NCBI RefSeq assembly: GCF_013179805.1
Contig: NZ_SRRZ01000024.1
Coordinates: 5,888-69,887 of the forward strand
Length of the DNA stretch: 64,000 nt
Reading direction: 5' to 3'
Source: Microcoleus asticus IPMA8
GTDB taxonomy: Bacteria; Cyanobacteriota; Cyanobacteriia; Cyanobacteriales; Microcoleaceae
The notes under the pieces were generated by a model, which was given only the letters and a program-made list of their open reading frames with translations, was not told the DNA's origin and searched no databases. Positions 25,575 through 34,493 of the stretch are shown in pieces. The translations under genes were made by a program, and so were the position numbers. Numbering within the stretch: the stretch's first letter is position 1; every line of letters begins with the position of its first letter.

Positions 25575-26510
25575 ATGAGTATCAAACGCCGTCACTTTCT
25601 AATTTTAGGCAGTCTCAGCAGCTTAGGTTTTGCCGGAGTCTGGAAAATGTTTCAGCTTCGGACTTCCTGGGGTACAGACACCGATGCTGCTGTGGCTTCT
25701 AAGGTTGAGGCAGAAAGGACGATCGTCCCATTGCCGGCCTCACCGCCTATTTTACGCTTTATTTCGGTGGCCGACACCGGTACCGGCGCTGAAGGTCAGT
25801 ATGCTGTGGCTGAGGCGATGGCGCAATATCACCGGGAAAACCCTTTTAATGTTGCTGTTCTCGCCGGCGACAATATCTACAATAACGGCGAAATTGAAAA
25901 AATTAATGCTGTTTTCGAGCGGCCTTATCAGCCGTTATTGCAGCAAAACGTAAAATTTTATGCTTGTCTGGGAAATCACGACATCCGCACTGCTAACGGC
26001 GACCCGCAAGTTAAATATGCGGGTTTTAATATGCAAGGTCGCTACTATACTTTTCGGCGCGATCCCGTACAGTTTTTTGCTTTAGATACCAATCACAATG
26101 CGGATTGGAAAAATCAGCTTGTTTGGCTGGAAAAAGAGTTGAGTCAGAGCACCGCACCTTGGAAAGTTGTGTTCGGCCACCATCCGATTTATTCCTCTGG
26201 GGTGTACGGAGTAAATCAACCTTTTATTAAGACTTTGACGCCTTTGTTTAAAAAGTACGGCGTGCAGCTTTATATCAACGGACACGAACACAGTTACGAA
26301 CGCACTCGCTCGATTAACGGTACGACTTATTTAATTTGCGGTGCCGGCGGTGGCACTCGTGAGGTGGGGCGTTCTGAGTGGACGGAGTATTCTGCTAGCC
26401 GGCTGAGTTTTGCGACGTTTGATGTCTATAAAGACCGGATGTTTGTCAGTTCAATCGGTACTGACAAACGGGTTTTTGACAGGGGATCTATCGAAGTGCG
26501 ATCGGCTTAA
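25575..26510 (+). CDS. exported purple-acid-phosphatase-type metallophosphoesterase
   Basis: A 311-residue protein with an N-terminal export signal (KRRHFLILGSLSSLGF, Tat-like but with a single RR and no complete consensus). The metallophosphoesterase core has all metal ligand motifs: ADTGTG near residue 67, GDNIYNNGE (GD and N/Y), LGNHD, GHHPIYSSG and GHEHSYER. This pattern resembles tartrate-resistant (type 5) acid phosphatases, so a periplasmic phosphomonoesterase for phosphate scavenging is likely. No Pho-box could be verified. A 27-nt gap to the following nuclease gene allows co-transcription. Confidence 0.88.
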   Translation: MSIKRRHFLILGSLSSLGFAGVWKMFQLRTSWGTDTDAAVASKVEAERTIVPLPASPPILRFISVADTGTGAEGQYAVAEAMAQYHRENPFNVAVLAGDNIYNNGEIEKINAVFERPYQPLLQQNVKFYACLGNHDIRTANGDPQVKYAGFNMQGRYYTFRRDPVQFFALDTNHNADWKNQLVWLEKELSQSTAPWKVVFGHHPIYSSGVYGVNQPFIKTLTPLFKKYGVQLYINGHEHSYERTRSINGTTYLICGAGGGTREVGRSEWTEYSASRLSFATFDVYKDRMFVSSIGTDKRVFDRGSIEVRSA

Positions 26511-26537
26511 TTCAGATTATATTCAGGAGCCAACAAA

Positions 26538-27020
26538 ATGAATAGGGGTTTTAGAGCCAATAAAACTGGTTTTGTTTTAGAAACCACTGTAGAAGGTACG
26601 TTGAGAGGCCACGGATATATCGAAATATGTCCCCAGTTGCCGAAAAAGCGTAAGCGAGATTGGCTCTTAATCTCTACTGAAAATCCCAAGCGATATGCTA
26701 AACAGGTTTATATCGGGTCTAGCATCTATGAAACTGAAATAAATGTCGATTTCTATATTGTTGATTCCGGTTTGTTTCCTCTGGGTCTAATTGTTGAGTG
26801 CAAGTGGCAAGAAGACAAAGGTTCAGTAGACGAGAAGTATCCTTACCTCAATTTAAATATTAAAAATTGCTATCGGGTGCCAACTATTGTTATAGTGGGC
26901 GGTGACGGTATGAGGCAAGGTTCGATCGACTGGTTTAAAAAACAAGTTCCTGACAATAAAAATCTGTTGGGAGTGCACAAGCTCGAAGGTTTCATTACCT
27001 GGGCAAACAAACATCTGTAA
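26538..27020 (+). CDS. PD-(D/E)XK nuclease-fold protein, candidate restriction endonuclease
   Basis: A 160-residue soluble protein with a good ribosome-binding site (CAGGAG, 8 nt before ATG 26538). The core fits PD-(D/E)XK: Asp71 in INVDFYIVD and Glu87-x-Lys89 in LIVECKWQ, followed by a helix and the strand PTIVIVGG typical of the PD-(D/E)XK superfamily II nucleases. Substrate and specificity cannot be read from the sequence. It faces a D12-class DNA adenine methylase across an 88-nt gap, which suggests a restriction-modification pair. Alternatively it may be an unrelated repair or defence nuclease. Confidence 0.72.
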   Translation: MNRGFRANKTGFVLETTVEGTLRGHGYIEICPQLPKKRKRDWLLISTENPKRYAKQVYIGSSIYETEINVDFYIVDSGLFPLGLIVECKWQEDKGSVDEKYPYLNLNIKNCYRVPTIVIVGGDGMRQGSIDWFKKQVPDNKNLLGVHKLEGFITWANKHL

Positions 27021-27108
27021 CAGGAATTACACAACTTGGCCGCCTGCGGGGCAACCACGTATTACTCCTATAAAATATTCTTATTTAGAGACTTTGCTTA
27101 AGTGTAAC

Positions 27109-27984
27109 TTAAAATGAACATATTAATAATTCCTTGACTTTTCCGCGCTGGCAACTCTTAGAATTAATTCCCCTGGATGCTGATATTTCAATTAGTTGTG
27201 GGAAAGGTATTTTGGAAAAAGCGTGAGTATCGCTGTAGATTTTTTCGATGAAATCGCAGTTAGAATTAGACAGCATAACTTTGACGCCCCGTTCGGCAAC
27301 TTCTGCAAAAACATCTCTCAGTTTAAGCTGTTCCGATTCTTTGAAATTATCCCGGCTGTAAGCCGTGAAGTTACTGGTGGCACTGATTGGATAATAAGGC
27401 GGGTCAAAATAAACAAAGTCTTCGCTGCTTGTAGCTAAATCTAAAATTTCATCGAATTTTCTGACTTGAATTTGAGCGGGCGCGAGTAAAGATGAGACCG
27501 ATCGCAATAAATCTGCTTGACAAATGTTAGGATTTTTGTATCGACCTATCGGAACATTAAATTCACCTTTTGAGTTTTCTCTGTAGAGGCCGTTGTAACA
27601 AGTTTTATTTAGGTAAATCAGGCGTGCTGCTTTTTCTGTATCTTTTTTGTAGGATTGCGATCGCACCCAGTAATAATACTCTTTATTGTTCTTGCTGTGT
27701 TCGGACTGGTGATCGAACAAAAGCTCAATTAGCTCCTCAACTTTATCCCTGACACAGCAATAGGCATTAATCAACTCAGGATTAATATCTGTTAAAATAG
27801 CTTGCAAAGAAGGGTGCTGCTGTGCTAAGTAAAAGAATACAGCTCCGCCGCCCAAAAAAGGCTCGTAGTAAGTGGTGAAATTTTCAGGAAAATAAGGTTG
27901 ATATTGTCCAATCAACCTACTTTTGCCTCCTGCCCATTTCAAAAAGGGACGCGGCAAGACTTCAGAAGGTGCGGAAGCAGACAT
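27109..27984 (-). CDS. D12-class N6-adenine DNA methyltransferase (Dam-like)
   Basis: S-adenosylmethionine-dependent methylase of 291 residues. The AdoMet site FLKWAGGK (14-21) at the N-terminus and catalytic DPPYYP (194-199) in this order define the alpha-group MTase_D12 family, which includes Dam and the cyanobacterial DmtA. Additional blocks: YYEPFLGGGAVFFYL, LTDINPELINAY, LIYLNKTCYNGLYREN. The family often targets GATC, the core of the abundant HIP1 site, but the specificity here is inferred. It may protect DNA from the convergent nuclease or work alone as a housekeeping GATC methylase. Confidence 0.9.
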   Translation of the reverse strand: MSASAPSEVLPRPFLKWAGGKSRLIGQYQPYFPENFTTYYEPFLGGGAVFFYLAQQHPSLQAILTDINPELINAYCCVRDKVEELIELLFDHQSEHSKNNKEYYYWVRSQSYKKDTEKAARLIYLNKTCYNGLYRENSKGEFNVPIGRYKNPNICQADLLRSVSSLLAPAQIQVRKFDEILDLATSSEDFVYFDPPYYPISATSNFTAYSRDNFKESEQLKLRDVFAEVAERGVKVMLSNSNCDFIEKIYSDTHAFSKIPFPQLIEISASRGINSKSCQRGKVKELLICSF

Positions 27985-28254
27985 TTATCTAGAAATAACG
28001 GCCCTATAATATTTATCACAACTAGAACTCAATAGAAATACTTCTGTAGTTGTCACCGGAGGTTGCGTGGCATTAAACAGACATCGCTCGATCGGCGAAA
28101 AGTTTTCGTTAGAATTATATATGTCAGCCTCGCCGGCAAAAATGCCCGATCGCCCGATCGGCAGATTTAGCTCCGGCTGTGCCAAAATTGTCTAACTCGC
28201 TCACAAGTGTTACCAGTCAAAGATCGAGCTGTGACACTTTACCCAACCAAGCTC

Positions 28255-28458
28255 ATGCAAGATTTTATTAATAACGTCTCTCGCTACCCCCGCTTTTTCA
28301 TTACGATATGTCTGGGAATTTTCTTTTTCCTGTTCGAGCGACTCAGACCCCTGCTCGATCGACCGACAACTGCGATCGCCCTGATTAGTTCGATCGTAGC
28401 GACTTTTGTGTTTCTAACTTTTACATTGCGCGCCATGTTAGGTCTGAGTTTGGTTTAA
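28255..28458 (+). CDS. ycf33: Ycf33/DUF751 small membrane protein
   Basis: A 67-residue protein starting at ATG 28255 (MQDFINNVSRYPRFF). The frame extends 16 codons upstream but without conservation. Two membrane helices (about residues 14-30 and 40-62) and the pattern NVSRYPRFFITICLGIFFFL plus FLTFTLRAMLGL fit DUF751, also found as ycf33 in red-lineage plastids. The function is unknown but it is conserved in photosynthetic lineages. It is divergent from the methylase gene. Confidence 0.82.
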   Translation: MQDFINNVSRYPRFFITICLGIFFFLFERLRPLLDRPTTAIALISSIVATFVFLTFTLRAMLGLSLV

Positions 28459-28867
28459 AGCCTGCGCTTGAGCGCAAACATCAACAGTAAATCAGACAAG
28501 CTAGAGCGCAGAGACGAGGCCGACAAAGGGCTCCGGGAAGTTGCGAATTTTTAATTTTCAGTTAAAACACCAACTCCGGAAGTAACTGCCAACTTTTGCA
28601 GGCGATCGCCCACTTGACAAGAGTCGCTGCGATAGATTGGAAGAGGAAAAAAATTGCGCTAGTTAGGCCAGTGCTCCTCAACCTTGGAGCAGGCAAACAT
28701 TACCGAAGTGCAGCACAAGCGTTTGGGGCTATCAACATTCACTGGGGAAATACTGCACCTCTGTTTCCTCCGTGTCCCACTTAATCCTTAGGAAGCGGCA
28801 TCCCCCGCCCCGCTTTCCTCTCCCGTTAACCTGACGGTATCACGAGAGTTTCCAGCGGACAAGACAG
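28459..28867. other. non-coding spacer upstream of the PadR gene
   Basis: About 410 nt without a credible gene. An imperfect stem (GGAAGCGG / CCGCTTTCC) at about 28792-28818 lies some 50 nt before the PadR start and could be part of its leader. I see no clear promoter. Confidence 0.4.
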
Positions 28868-29260
28868 ATGAAGTTTGAACATATCTATCAATTTTTTCAA
28901 GACCCCCCTCCTGTTTATCTAAACAAGGAACTAGCAGTGTGCTACATTCTCTCCGTGTTATTGCGGGGAGATTCCTACGGTACAGAACTCATCGGACAAC
29001 TAGAGAGGGAATTCCCCATCTACCGACTTTCTGATACCGTGCTCTACAGCGCTCTGAAATTCCTCGAAGATGAAGCTGTAATCACCGGTTACTGGAAAAA
29101 AGTAGAAGGACGCGGCCGCCCCCGCCGGATGTATCAAATCCTTCCTGAGTGGCGGCACCAAGCTCAAGACCTGGCTCGTCTTTGGCACGAGTACATCGGT
29201 CAGGGAAACGGCGCGTCAGGGCGTCGCTCCCACGCATTAGAAACTGGTCAGACGGGTTAA
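28868..29260 (+). CDS. PadR-family transcriptional regulator
   Basis: A 130-residue winged-helix regulator. The PadR core spans about residues 17-95: VCYILSVLLRGDSYGTELI, LSDTVLYSALKFLEDEAVI, then the wing (RGRPRRMYQILPEW). The N-terminal FEHIYQFFQDPPPVYLNKEL is characteristic of a cyanobacterial subgroup; the circadian period extender Pex also has a PadR-like fold, but I cannot tell whether this is an orthologue. It probably represses a target elsewhere or itself; no operator was identified. The Gly/Ser-rich C-terminus after residue 112 is unconserved. Confidence 0.85.
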   Translation: MKFEHIYQFFQDPPPVYLNKELAVCYILSVLLRGDSYGTELIGQLEREFPIYRLSDTVLYSALKFLEDEAVITGYWKKVEGRGRPRRMYQILPEWRHQAQDLARLWHEYIGQGNGASGRRSHALETGQTG

Positions 29261-29376
29261 CCGAGTTTGAATCGGATGCCTAAACCCTTGAGATGCTGGC
29301 GCTAGCAAAGCGATTTGCCCGATTGCCTTCGCTTTGCTCGATCGCCGCACAGCCATTAAAGCATCTACACTGCGTC

Positions 29377-29504
29377 AGGACTTACGCATGGTCACTTGAG
29401 AATTAGCGACGAGGTAGAGATATAAGAATTTGGTGATGAGGAGAAAAATGCCTTGCTACAAAGCTTTCTGCGAATTTTGGTAAAAAAGTGTCTGCGTAAG
29501 TCCT
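29377..29504. mobile_element. candidate 128-bp MITE
   Basis: AGGACTTACGCA at 29377-29388 is matched by its exact complement at 29493-29504. The similarity extends inward imperfectly (TGGTCACTT against GACACTTTT). The interior has no open frame of note. No target-site duplication is evident. It accounts for most of the 312-nt gap 29261-29572 between the PadR gene and the CCB1-like gene. Confidence 0.55.
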
Positions 29505-29572
29505 CGATCGCTTTCGTATGTAAATTTCTGTAAAGTAATAGTAGATAATTTCAATTACACAAACTTCTACCG

Positions 29573-30106
29573 ATGGATACTGCTGTTCTTCCTTCAACAT
29601 TTGTGCTAACGCTGCTGCTGGCGGTTGGCTTGTTTTTCTTCATCAAGGCCTCGGTCAAAGATAGAATCGAACAAGTCAAGCTTGCTTCCGAGAGCGCCCA
29701 AGAGTCACTGTTAACCCAGCTACAAGAGTATTTTGCTTCTAGGGCTTACCGAGTTGCAGCCGTCGATGCCCCCAACTATAAAGTCACGTTTGAGGGTTTT
29801 GTCAGGCCGAGTTGGTTTCTAGCTATTTTTTTAACTCTGCTGAGTGCAGGCGGCGCTCTGTGCTTGGGACTGGTTTTGGGAATGCTAGTTCCCCAGCAGG
29901 GTCAAATTTTCCTAGCTTTGGTACTGCTGTCCCCGCTGGCGGGGGTATTTTACTGGAAAAAAGCTGGACGCTCTGAGCAAGTCTCGCTCAAACTCGAATC
30001 TGTTGCTGAGTCGGGAAGCCAAACCAAGAGCTTTGTTACTGTCAGAGCTCACCGCGATGAACTAGCAGCTATGCAAAAAGCTTTAGACTTGAAACCGCTC
30101 GATTAA
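29573..30106 (+). CDS. CCB1-like cofactor assembly factor for cytochrome b6f
   Basis: A 177-residue membrane protein resembling 'cofactor assembly of complex C subunit B'/CCB1, needed in the CCB pathway for covalent attachment of haem c(i) to cytochrome b6. Three hydrophobic helices: residues about 8-25, 82-105 and 112-126. The conserved tract is LVLLSPLAGVFYWKKAGR followed by a soluble tail ending in TVRAHRDELAAMQKAL. Assignment rests on this pattern and length. It acts in the thylakoid membrane. It converges with the DUF3155 gene. Confidence 0.78.
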   Translation: MDTAVLPSTFVLTLLLAVGLFFFIKASVKDRIEQVKLASESAQESLLTQLQEYFASRAYRVAAVDAPNYKVTFEGFVRPSWFLAIFLTLLSAGGALCLGLVLGMLVPQQGQIFLALVLLSPLAGVFYWKKAGRSEQVSLKLESVAESGSQTKSFVTVRAHRDELAAMQKALDLKPLD

Positions 30107-30393
30107 AAGTTTGGCGCGGAACATTTTTTGATATGCTAGATGCCGTACTTAGACTTCGAGCTGAAAAACCGATTACTTAATAGCGGCTCTTTCGTTGGCT
30201 GTTTGTTCGATCGACAAAACAGTCAAAAAAAAACCATTATCGTGAAAGTGCCAATTGTGGCGATCGCCCTCTGCAGCGATCGACCCTGTTGCGATGGATC
30301 CTTATACCCAAATTCCTAAGGACTTTTCGCATAAATTTCAGTTGGCACTCTCCAGACAATGAGAACTCTCGCGCTTTTGTTAAAAGAGTTAGA
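30107..30393. other. non-coding convergent spacer
   Basis: About 290 nt between the CCB1-like and DUF3155 genes, with no gene seen. It contains a CTGTTTGTTCGATCGACAAAACAG stem-like segment near 30199 and a distant AGTGCCAA/TTGGCACT pair (about 30246 and 30342). Confidence 0.4.
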
Positions 30394-30415
30394 AAAACAT
30401 TGCTGTCAATGTTTT
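30394..30415 (-). terminator. intrinsic terminator-like hairpin after the DUF3155 gene
   Basis: AAAACATTG (30394-30402) and CAATGTTTT (30407-30415) form a perfect 9-bp stem with a 4-nt loop. On the minus strand it ends in a T-run, 18 nt beyond the stop codon at 30433. Confidence 0.6.
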
Positions 30416-30432
30416 GAGCTAAACATTTCGAT

Positions 30433-30756
30433 CTAAGCGCGGCTGGCTGACACCACAGGAATTTTTTCTGTGGTAGCTTCCAACATCACCTTTAAGCTGG
30501 GGAACAAGAAATGATTCTCTTCTACGTATTGGGCTCCAAATAAACCTTTTTCAGCCCAGAAGTATCTGTCAGTGGTATGCTCGTTACGCTTGACTAACAG
30601 CAAAGCTGGGGGAGCAATGCCTTCGGCATGGATGAACTTGCGAGCCGCTGTTACGGGTTTATCTTCGCCGCTCTCGATGCTATATTGAGGCACACACTCT
30701 AAAATTCTGCGTCCTTCTTGTCGGCGGCGACTCTTGCGTTTGCGTCTCCTGGCCAA
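30433..30756 (-). CDS. DUF3155 family protein
   Basis: A 107-residue cyanobacterial protein with a strongly basic N-terminus (ARRRKRKSRRRQEGRR), compatible with nucleic-acid or ribosome association. The DUF3155 blocks are ILECVPQYSIESGEDKPVTA, RKFIHAEGIAPPALLLVKRN, then HTTDRYFWAEKGLFGAQY. There is no membrane segment and the function is unknown. The 390-nt region upstream (30757-31145) shows no gene, only a direct repeat GAGCAGACAG near 30774 and 30786. Confidence 0.85.
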   Translation of the reverse strand: MARRRKRKSRRRQEGRRILECVPQYSIESGEDKPVTAARKFIHAEGIAPPALLLVKRNEHTTDRYFWAEKGLFGAQYVEENHFLFPSLKVMLEATTEKIPVVSASRA

Positions 30757-31145
30757 TTTCTTTACCTCCTCTGTGAGCAGACAGTATGAGCAGACAGGTT
30801 GTAATGATAGCTACCAAATCCGAGGTCAGTATATCCGTTCTCGCTCAAAACTTCAACTGTTTTTAATATATCGACATAATCTTAACATTCGTGCCGATCG
30901 ACAAAAGTGTAGCGGTTGTGGTATTGTGGGCCGCAAGTTCCGGCAAAAGCAAAGCTTTGGGAATTGTGGAAGCCCGCCGGACGGGGATGCGGGGCAATTT
31001 TGGTTCATGAAAGCCCAAGGCCTTCCACATAGCTGCCTTATATCAAAGCAAAGACACCTGAAATTTAGAAGTCTCCGATCAGTAATCGGCAGCCGATCAT
31101 TTGTAATTTACTGAGAATTCCGTTAGATATCTTAATGTGGCGCTC

Positions 31146-32540
31146 ATGTTAATGCCAGCCAGTTCAGAATTTGTCAAGCTTTGCCGATCGCAGGTGGCGA
31201 TCGCCGTCAGTTTGGGCGCGACATTCAGCGCGGTATACCTGACACAAGAGCTGGTAGAAGGCAGTGAGGCAAAGTTGGTGCCGATCGCGTTTTACCCAGA
31301 AACCTCAGTTGAATCGGAAGAAAATCAGGGATTGAGGCTGCAATCTTCCGAAACTTCGACAGTGAAACCCGTGCCGCGGCTGCTGGCGCCGCCAGTTTTT
31401 CCTGTGGAAAAATCAACGGTGGGGGCGATCGCACCAGAACCGCTTCCGGGTAATGAGCGCAGTTCCCATCAGTGCCAAGGCCCGGAGAATTTGTGGCAGC
31501 AGCGGATGCAAATAGTGACACCTCTGATACACGAGGGAACTGTAATGGGACTCCTGGTGTGCGGTCGGCAAGACAGGCCTTGGAACGAGCGAGAGGAGGC
31601 TCAGATGCAACAAATTTCCCGCACCTTAGCCCTAGCCTGCATTTTAGACCAGCGATCGCAGTGGATGCAGCAGGAATTGGGTTCGGCTCGGCAAATTCAA
31701 GCTCAGGTTTACGACACGATGCACAATTTACTGCACCAGTTCAAAAGTCCGCTGACAGCGTTGCGAACTTTTGGCAAGCTGTTAGCGCGGCGGCTGGTAC
31801 CGGAAGACAAAAACCGCAATGTGGCTTTTAGTATTGTCCGAGAGAGCGAGCGCCTACAAGAGTTGCTGGGCCAGTTCGATCGAACCGTTGACACGGGCGA
31901 AGCACATCTAAAACTGCCATCGGGCACTTTAGAAAAAGCAATGTCCAATGTCGAATCAATCCGGCATTCTCCTTTGTCGCTGTCACCTGCTGTCAATTTG
32001 CAGGAATCCTGTTTTGTGGCAGAAGTCTTAAAACCGCTGTTAATTTCCGCCGAGGCGATCGCATCTGAAAGGCATCTGAAATTGCTAGCCGACATTCCGG
32101 CGGATTTGCCACCAGTCTCAGCGAACGATCGAGCTTTGCGCGAAGTTTTGAGCAATTTAATTGACAATGCTTTGAAATATACCCCGGTCGGCTGCCAAAT
32201 TTATATTAAAGTAAGGTACACAGCAGCGGAGGGCGATCGGGCAGGATACAGCCAATTGCCTGCGATAGCAGTTGCAGTCAGCGACACAGGTTCTGGCATT
32301 CCTCCCCAGGATTTAGAACATTTATTTGAGCGGCACTACCGAGGAGAAAAAGCGCAGACTGAAATTCCCGGCACAGGATTAGGTTTGGCGATCGCCCGCG
32401 ATTTAGTCCGCCAAATGCAAGGAGAAATAGAAGTATTTTCCCCAGTCAATCCTGAATGGCTGCCATCTGCGGCAGCTCCTTTATTATATCCAACAGATCG
32501 CGGCACTACATTTGTGGTTTGGCTGCCGGTGAATAAGTAA
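31146..32540 (+). CDS. hik2: GAF histidine kinase of the Hik2 / chloroplast sensor kinase type
   Basis: A soluble redox-type sensor kinase, 464 residues from ATG 31146 (a GTG three codons upstream is open). The N-terminus MLMPASSEFVKLCRSQ has a Cys at position 13, in the region where Hik2/CSK proteins carry a Cys linked to an iron-sulfur cluster. The GAF is interrupted by a Pro/Ser-rich stretch (about 55-110). The phospho-acceptor His197 lies in NLLHQFKSPLTALRTFGKLL, the distinctive CSK/Hik2 H-box. HATPase motifs: NLIDNALKYTP, DTGSGIP, GTGLGLA. In cyanobacteria Hik2 signals plastoquinone redox state and salt to Rre1; neither partner is in the window. Orthology is inferred from the H-box and N-terminus. 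Confidence 0.8.
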   Translation: MLMPASSEFVKLCRSQVAIAVSLGATFSAVYLTQELVEGSEAKLVPIAFYPETSVESEENQGLRLQSSETSTVKPVPRLLAPPVFPVEKSTVGAIAPEPLPGNERSSHQCQGPENLWQQRMQIVTPLIHEGTVMGLLVCGRQDRPWNEREEAQMQQISRTLALACILDQRSQWMQQELGSARQIQAQVYDTMHNLLHQFKSPLTALRTFGKLLARRLVPEDKNRNVAFSIVRESERLQELLGQFDRTVDTGEAHLKLPSGTLEKAMSNVESIRHSPLSLSPAVNLQESCFVAEVLKPLLISAEAIASERHLKLLADIPADLPPVSANDRALREVLSNLIDNALKYTPVGCQIYIKVRYTAAEGDRAGYSQLPAIAVAVSDTGSGIPPQDLEHLFERHYRGEKAQTEIPGTGLGLAIARDLVRQMQGEIEVFSPVNPEWLPSAAAPLLYPTDRGTTFVVWLPVNK

Positions 32541-32569
32541 CGAACCCCCATTGCTTGGAGATATTATTT

Positions 32570-33262
32570 ATGAAGCATCTGCCTTTATTCAATCAAATTC
32601 CCAGCTTGTCAAATTCTTTAAAAGCTTTCCAAAAACACTTTTTTAGCGTACCCTTCTTAGTTGCTTTAAACACTCTGACTGTCCTGATTTTGGGCGGGCT
32701 GAGCGTATACGCCAAACTCAACAACCAGGGAGACGGAGTTGAACGCCTGTTTAGCGATCCTTTTAATTTCTGGTTCCCTTACGAAGGCATTCTAACCGGA
32801 GTTTCCGAAGTCCTCGCGTGCATACCAGTAGCAATTTGTGCATTTACTTTCGGAGTGTTGCGCCAGAAAAATCCGCGCAGTCGAGCGGCGATATTCTTAT
32901 TTTTTAGTGCTTTACTGCTGGGAGTCTTTTACGTGGATGACAGGTTTCGGATGACTTTGATTCTTTCTGAGTTTGGAATCTCTAAAAAATTAATTTATTT
33001 ATGTTATGGTAGTGCTGTTTTCCTTTACGGAGCTAAGTTTTGGCGATACATCAAAACCACTCCTTACCTGCCATTAGTCGCAGCATTTCTATTGTTTGCT
33101 ATCTCCAGGTTTGAGGATATTTTAAAGTTGCCAAACCAAGGAGTACACGCGATGTTAGAAGATGGCACTAAATTATTAGCTCTTGTGAATTTAGCCCTGT
33201 ATTTTTGGCACGTATGTCATCAAGAAGTTTGGCGACATTTGCAGCAGAGGGAAGAGCGTTGA
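32570..33262 (+). CDS. multi-span membrane protein of unknown function
   Basis: About 230 residues from ATG 32570, preceded by GGAG at 9-nt spacing; TTG 32555 is also in frame. Six hydrophobic segments are visible (about residues 24-45, 75-95, 104-120, 140-155, 165-180, 200-215). I recognise no family motif. It begins 29 nt after the Hik2-like gene stops, so the two are likely co-transcribed, which is the only hint to its role. Confidence 0.72.
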   Translation: MKHLPLFNQIPSLSNSLKAFQKHFFSVPFLVALNTLTVLILGGLSVYAKLNNQGDGVERLFSDPFNFWFPYEGILTGVSEVLACIPVAICAFTFGVLRQKNPRSRAAIFLFFSALLLGVFYVDDRFRMTLILSEFGISKKLIYLCYGSAVFLYGAKFWRYIKTTPYLPLVAAFLLFAISRFEDILKLPNQGVHAMLEDGTKLLALVNLALYFWHVCHQEVWRHLQQREER

Positions 33263-33290
33263 GCGCGTCGATGATATTACAACAAAAAAA

Positions 33291-34129
33291 GGCGTTGGTG
33301 AATTAGGGTACCACTAAGCAATGTCGGCGACCGCATCGAACCCAAATAGTTTCTTTAATTTTGATATGGAATTGGAATATCTGCAAATTTAAGATAGTGA
33401 ATTAATAATCGAAGGGAATGTCTGAGCAACTTGCTGCGTGATGCCAGAATAACAAAAAGTTTTTCGTTTCAAACAAGGTAAATAATATCTTAATCTTGTA
33501 TTTTCGCCCTCAACTCTTGTCCTATAGGTTTTGCGGTGGGATTTGAGCTTCATCGGCAATAAAACTAGGATAAACTTTCCAGGCATCGGTCACAAGAAAA
33601 GAGCATTTCTATTTATTAACAATAGTACCAATTGGTTCAAAGTTTAGCCACTATGAGCGCCTAATACCTATCCTAAAATACCTGGTTGAAAGTGGTCTAC
33701 TACTGTTCATAACCAGATAAAACATTTTTTAGCCGACAAATGTTTATCATTCATTCCATTCACCTACTTGTGGATTTGTCTCTGTGTGCTAAAAATATGG
33801 GAAGAGTTTTCCTACTTGTTTGAGCCAATTAATTATTGTTGTATGAGGCACCTTTTTGACTCTCTCAATTGCTTAATAATCCCTACCATTGGTCTACATT
33901 TGAGACATTAACATTTAACATTTTCAGAGTAACCTTTATGAGGTTGAGAGCAATCTATAAATTGTCTGCCACAACCGACACAAATATAATTTTGTTTACC
34001 TTTTTTATGACCATTTTTATTAACATGAGTTGACTGATATTCAGGATATTGCATAAGCTCTACGTTTTGTGAAGTGTTATTTTGTGGCGATCGCACTATA
34101 ACTTTATCATACGCTAATTCAGCAACGCC
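33291..34129 (-). mobile_element. decayed IS1-family insertion sequence
   Basis: Terminal inverted repeats GGCGTTGGTGAATTA at 33291 and the complement of GGCGTTGCTGAATTA at 34115-34129 bound 839 bp. On the minus strand an InsA zinc-ribbon start can be read (THVNKNGHKKGKQNYICVGC, about 34030-33960), but the first CPxC pair has become YPEY. Stops and frame changes follow, with recognisable pieces TTIINWLKQVGK-like (about 33850), LVTDAWKVYPSFI (about 33590) and KTYRTRVEGENTRLRYYL (about 33530). It is inactive. No target duplication was found. Confidence 0.82.
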
Positions 34130-34200
34130 CTAATTGATGTATCATCGGGTTCATAGGCTTTAACTATTTTTTTACGAAACTCGATCGAATAAAGTTTCAT
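34128..34200 (-). pseudogene. N-terminal fragment of an IS630-type transposase
   Basis: From ATG 34200, 24 codons (MKLYSIEFRKKIVKAYEPDD, then TSIR) match the start of IS630-type transposases. The frame then runs into the end of the IS1 element and stops. The IS1 copy evidently landed in it. The rest of the gene is not found across the IS1 element. Confidence 0.7.
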
Positions 34201-34240
34201 TTTTTCCGCTGATCTACTGAATGCAGTGTGCTATTTATAC

Positions 34241-34324
34241 ATGGAATCTGCTGTATTTTACGGCACAGTTGGTAATGCCTCGGAAGAGATTGTTAAAAAA
34301 TATATTGAAAACCAACACAATTAA
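34241..34324 (+). pseudogene. C-terminal fragment of an IS200/IS605 Y1 transposase
   Basis: The 27 codons from 34241 (ending VGNASEEIVKKYIENQHN, then TAA) match the end of TnpA Y1 transposases (YF-x-x-TVG ... I-x-x-YIENQ). The downstream hairpin ACCCCTAAAGGGGT (about 34361-34375) fits the structured end of such an element. The catalytic part is missing. Confidence 0.65.
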
Positions 34325-34493
34325 GTTAGAAGAATGTGGCTAAAGCCGCAGCGCCTATCCCAACCCCTAAAGGGGTGGTGGGCGTGCTGCGCGAAAAAAG
34401 TCTGTCAGAATTCAGATTAATTAGCAATTAGCAATTACCCTGTTTTCATGCAACGGAAAAGCGCTATACGATCAATTCAACCAGATGAGTTCT

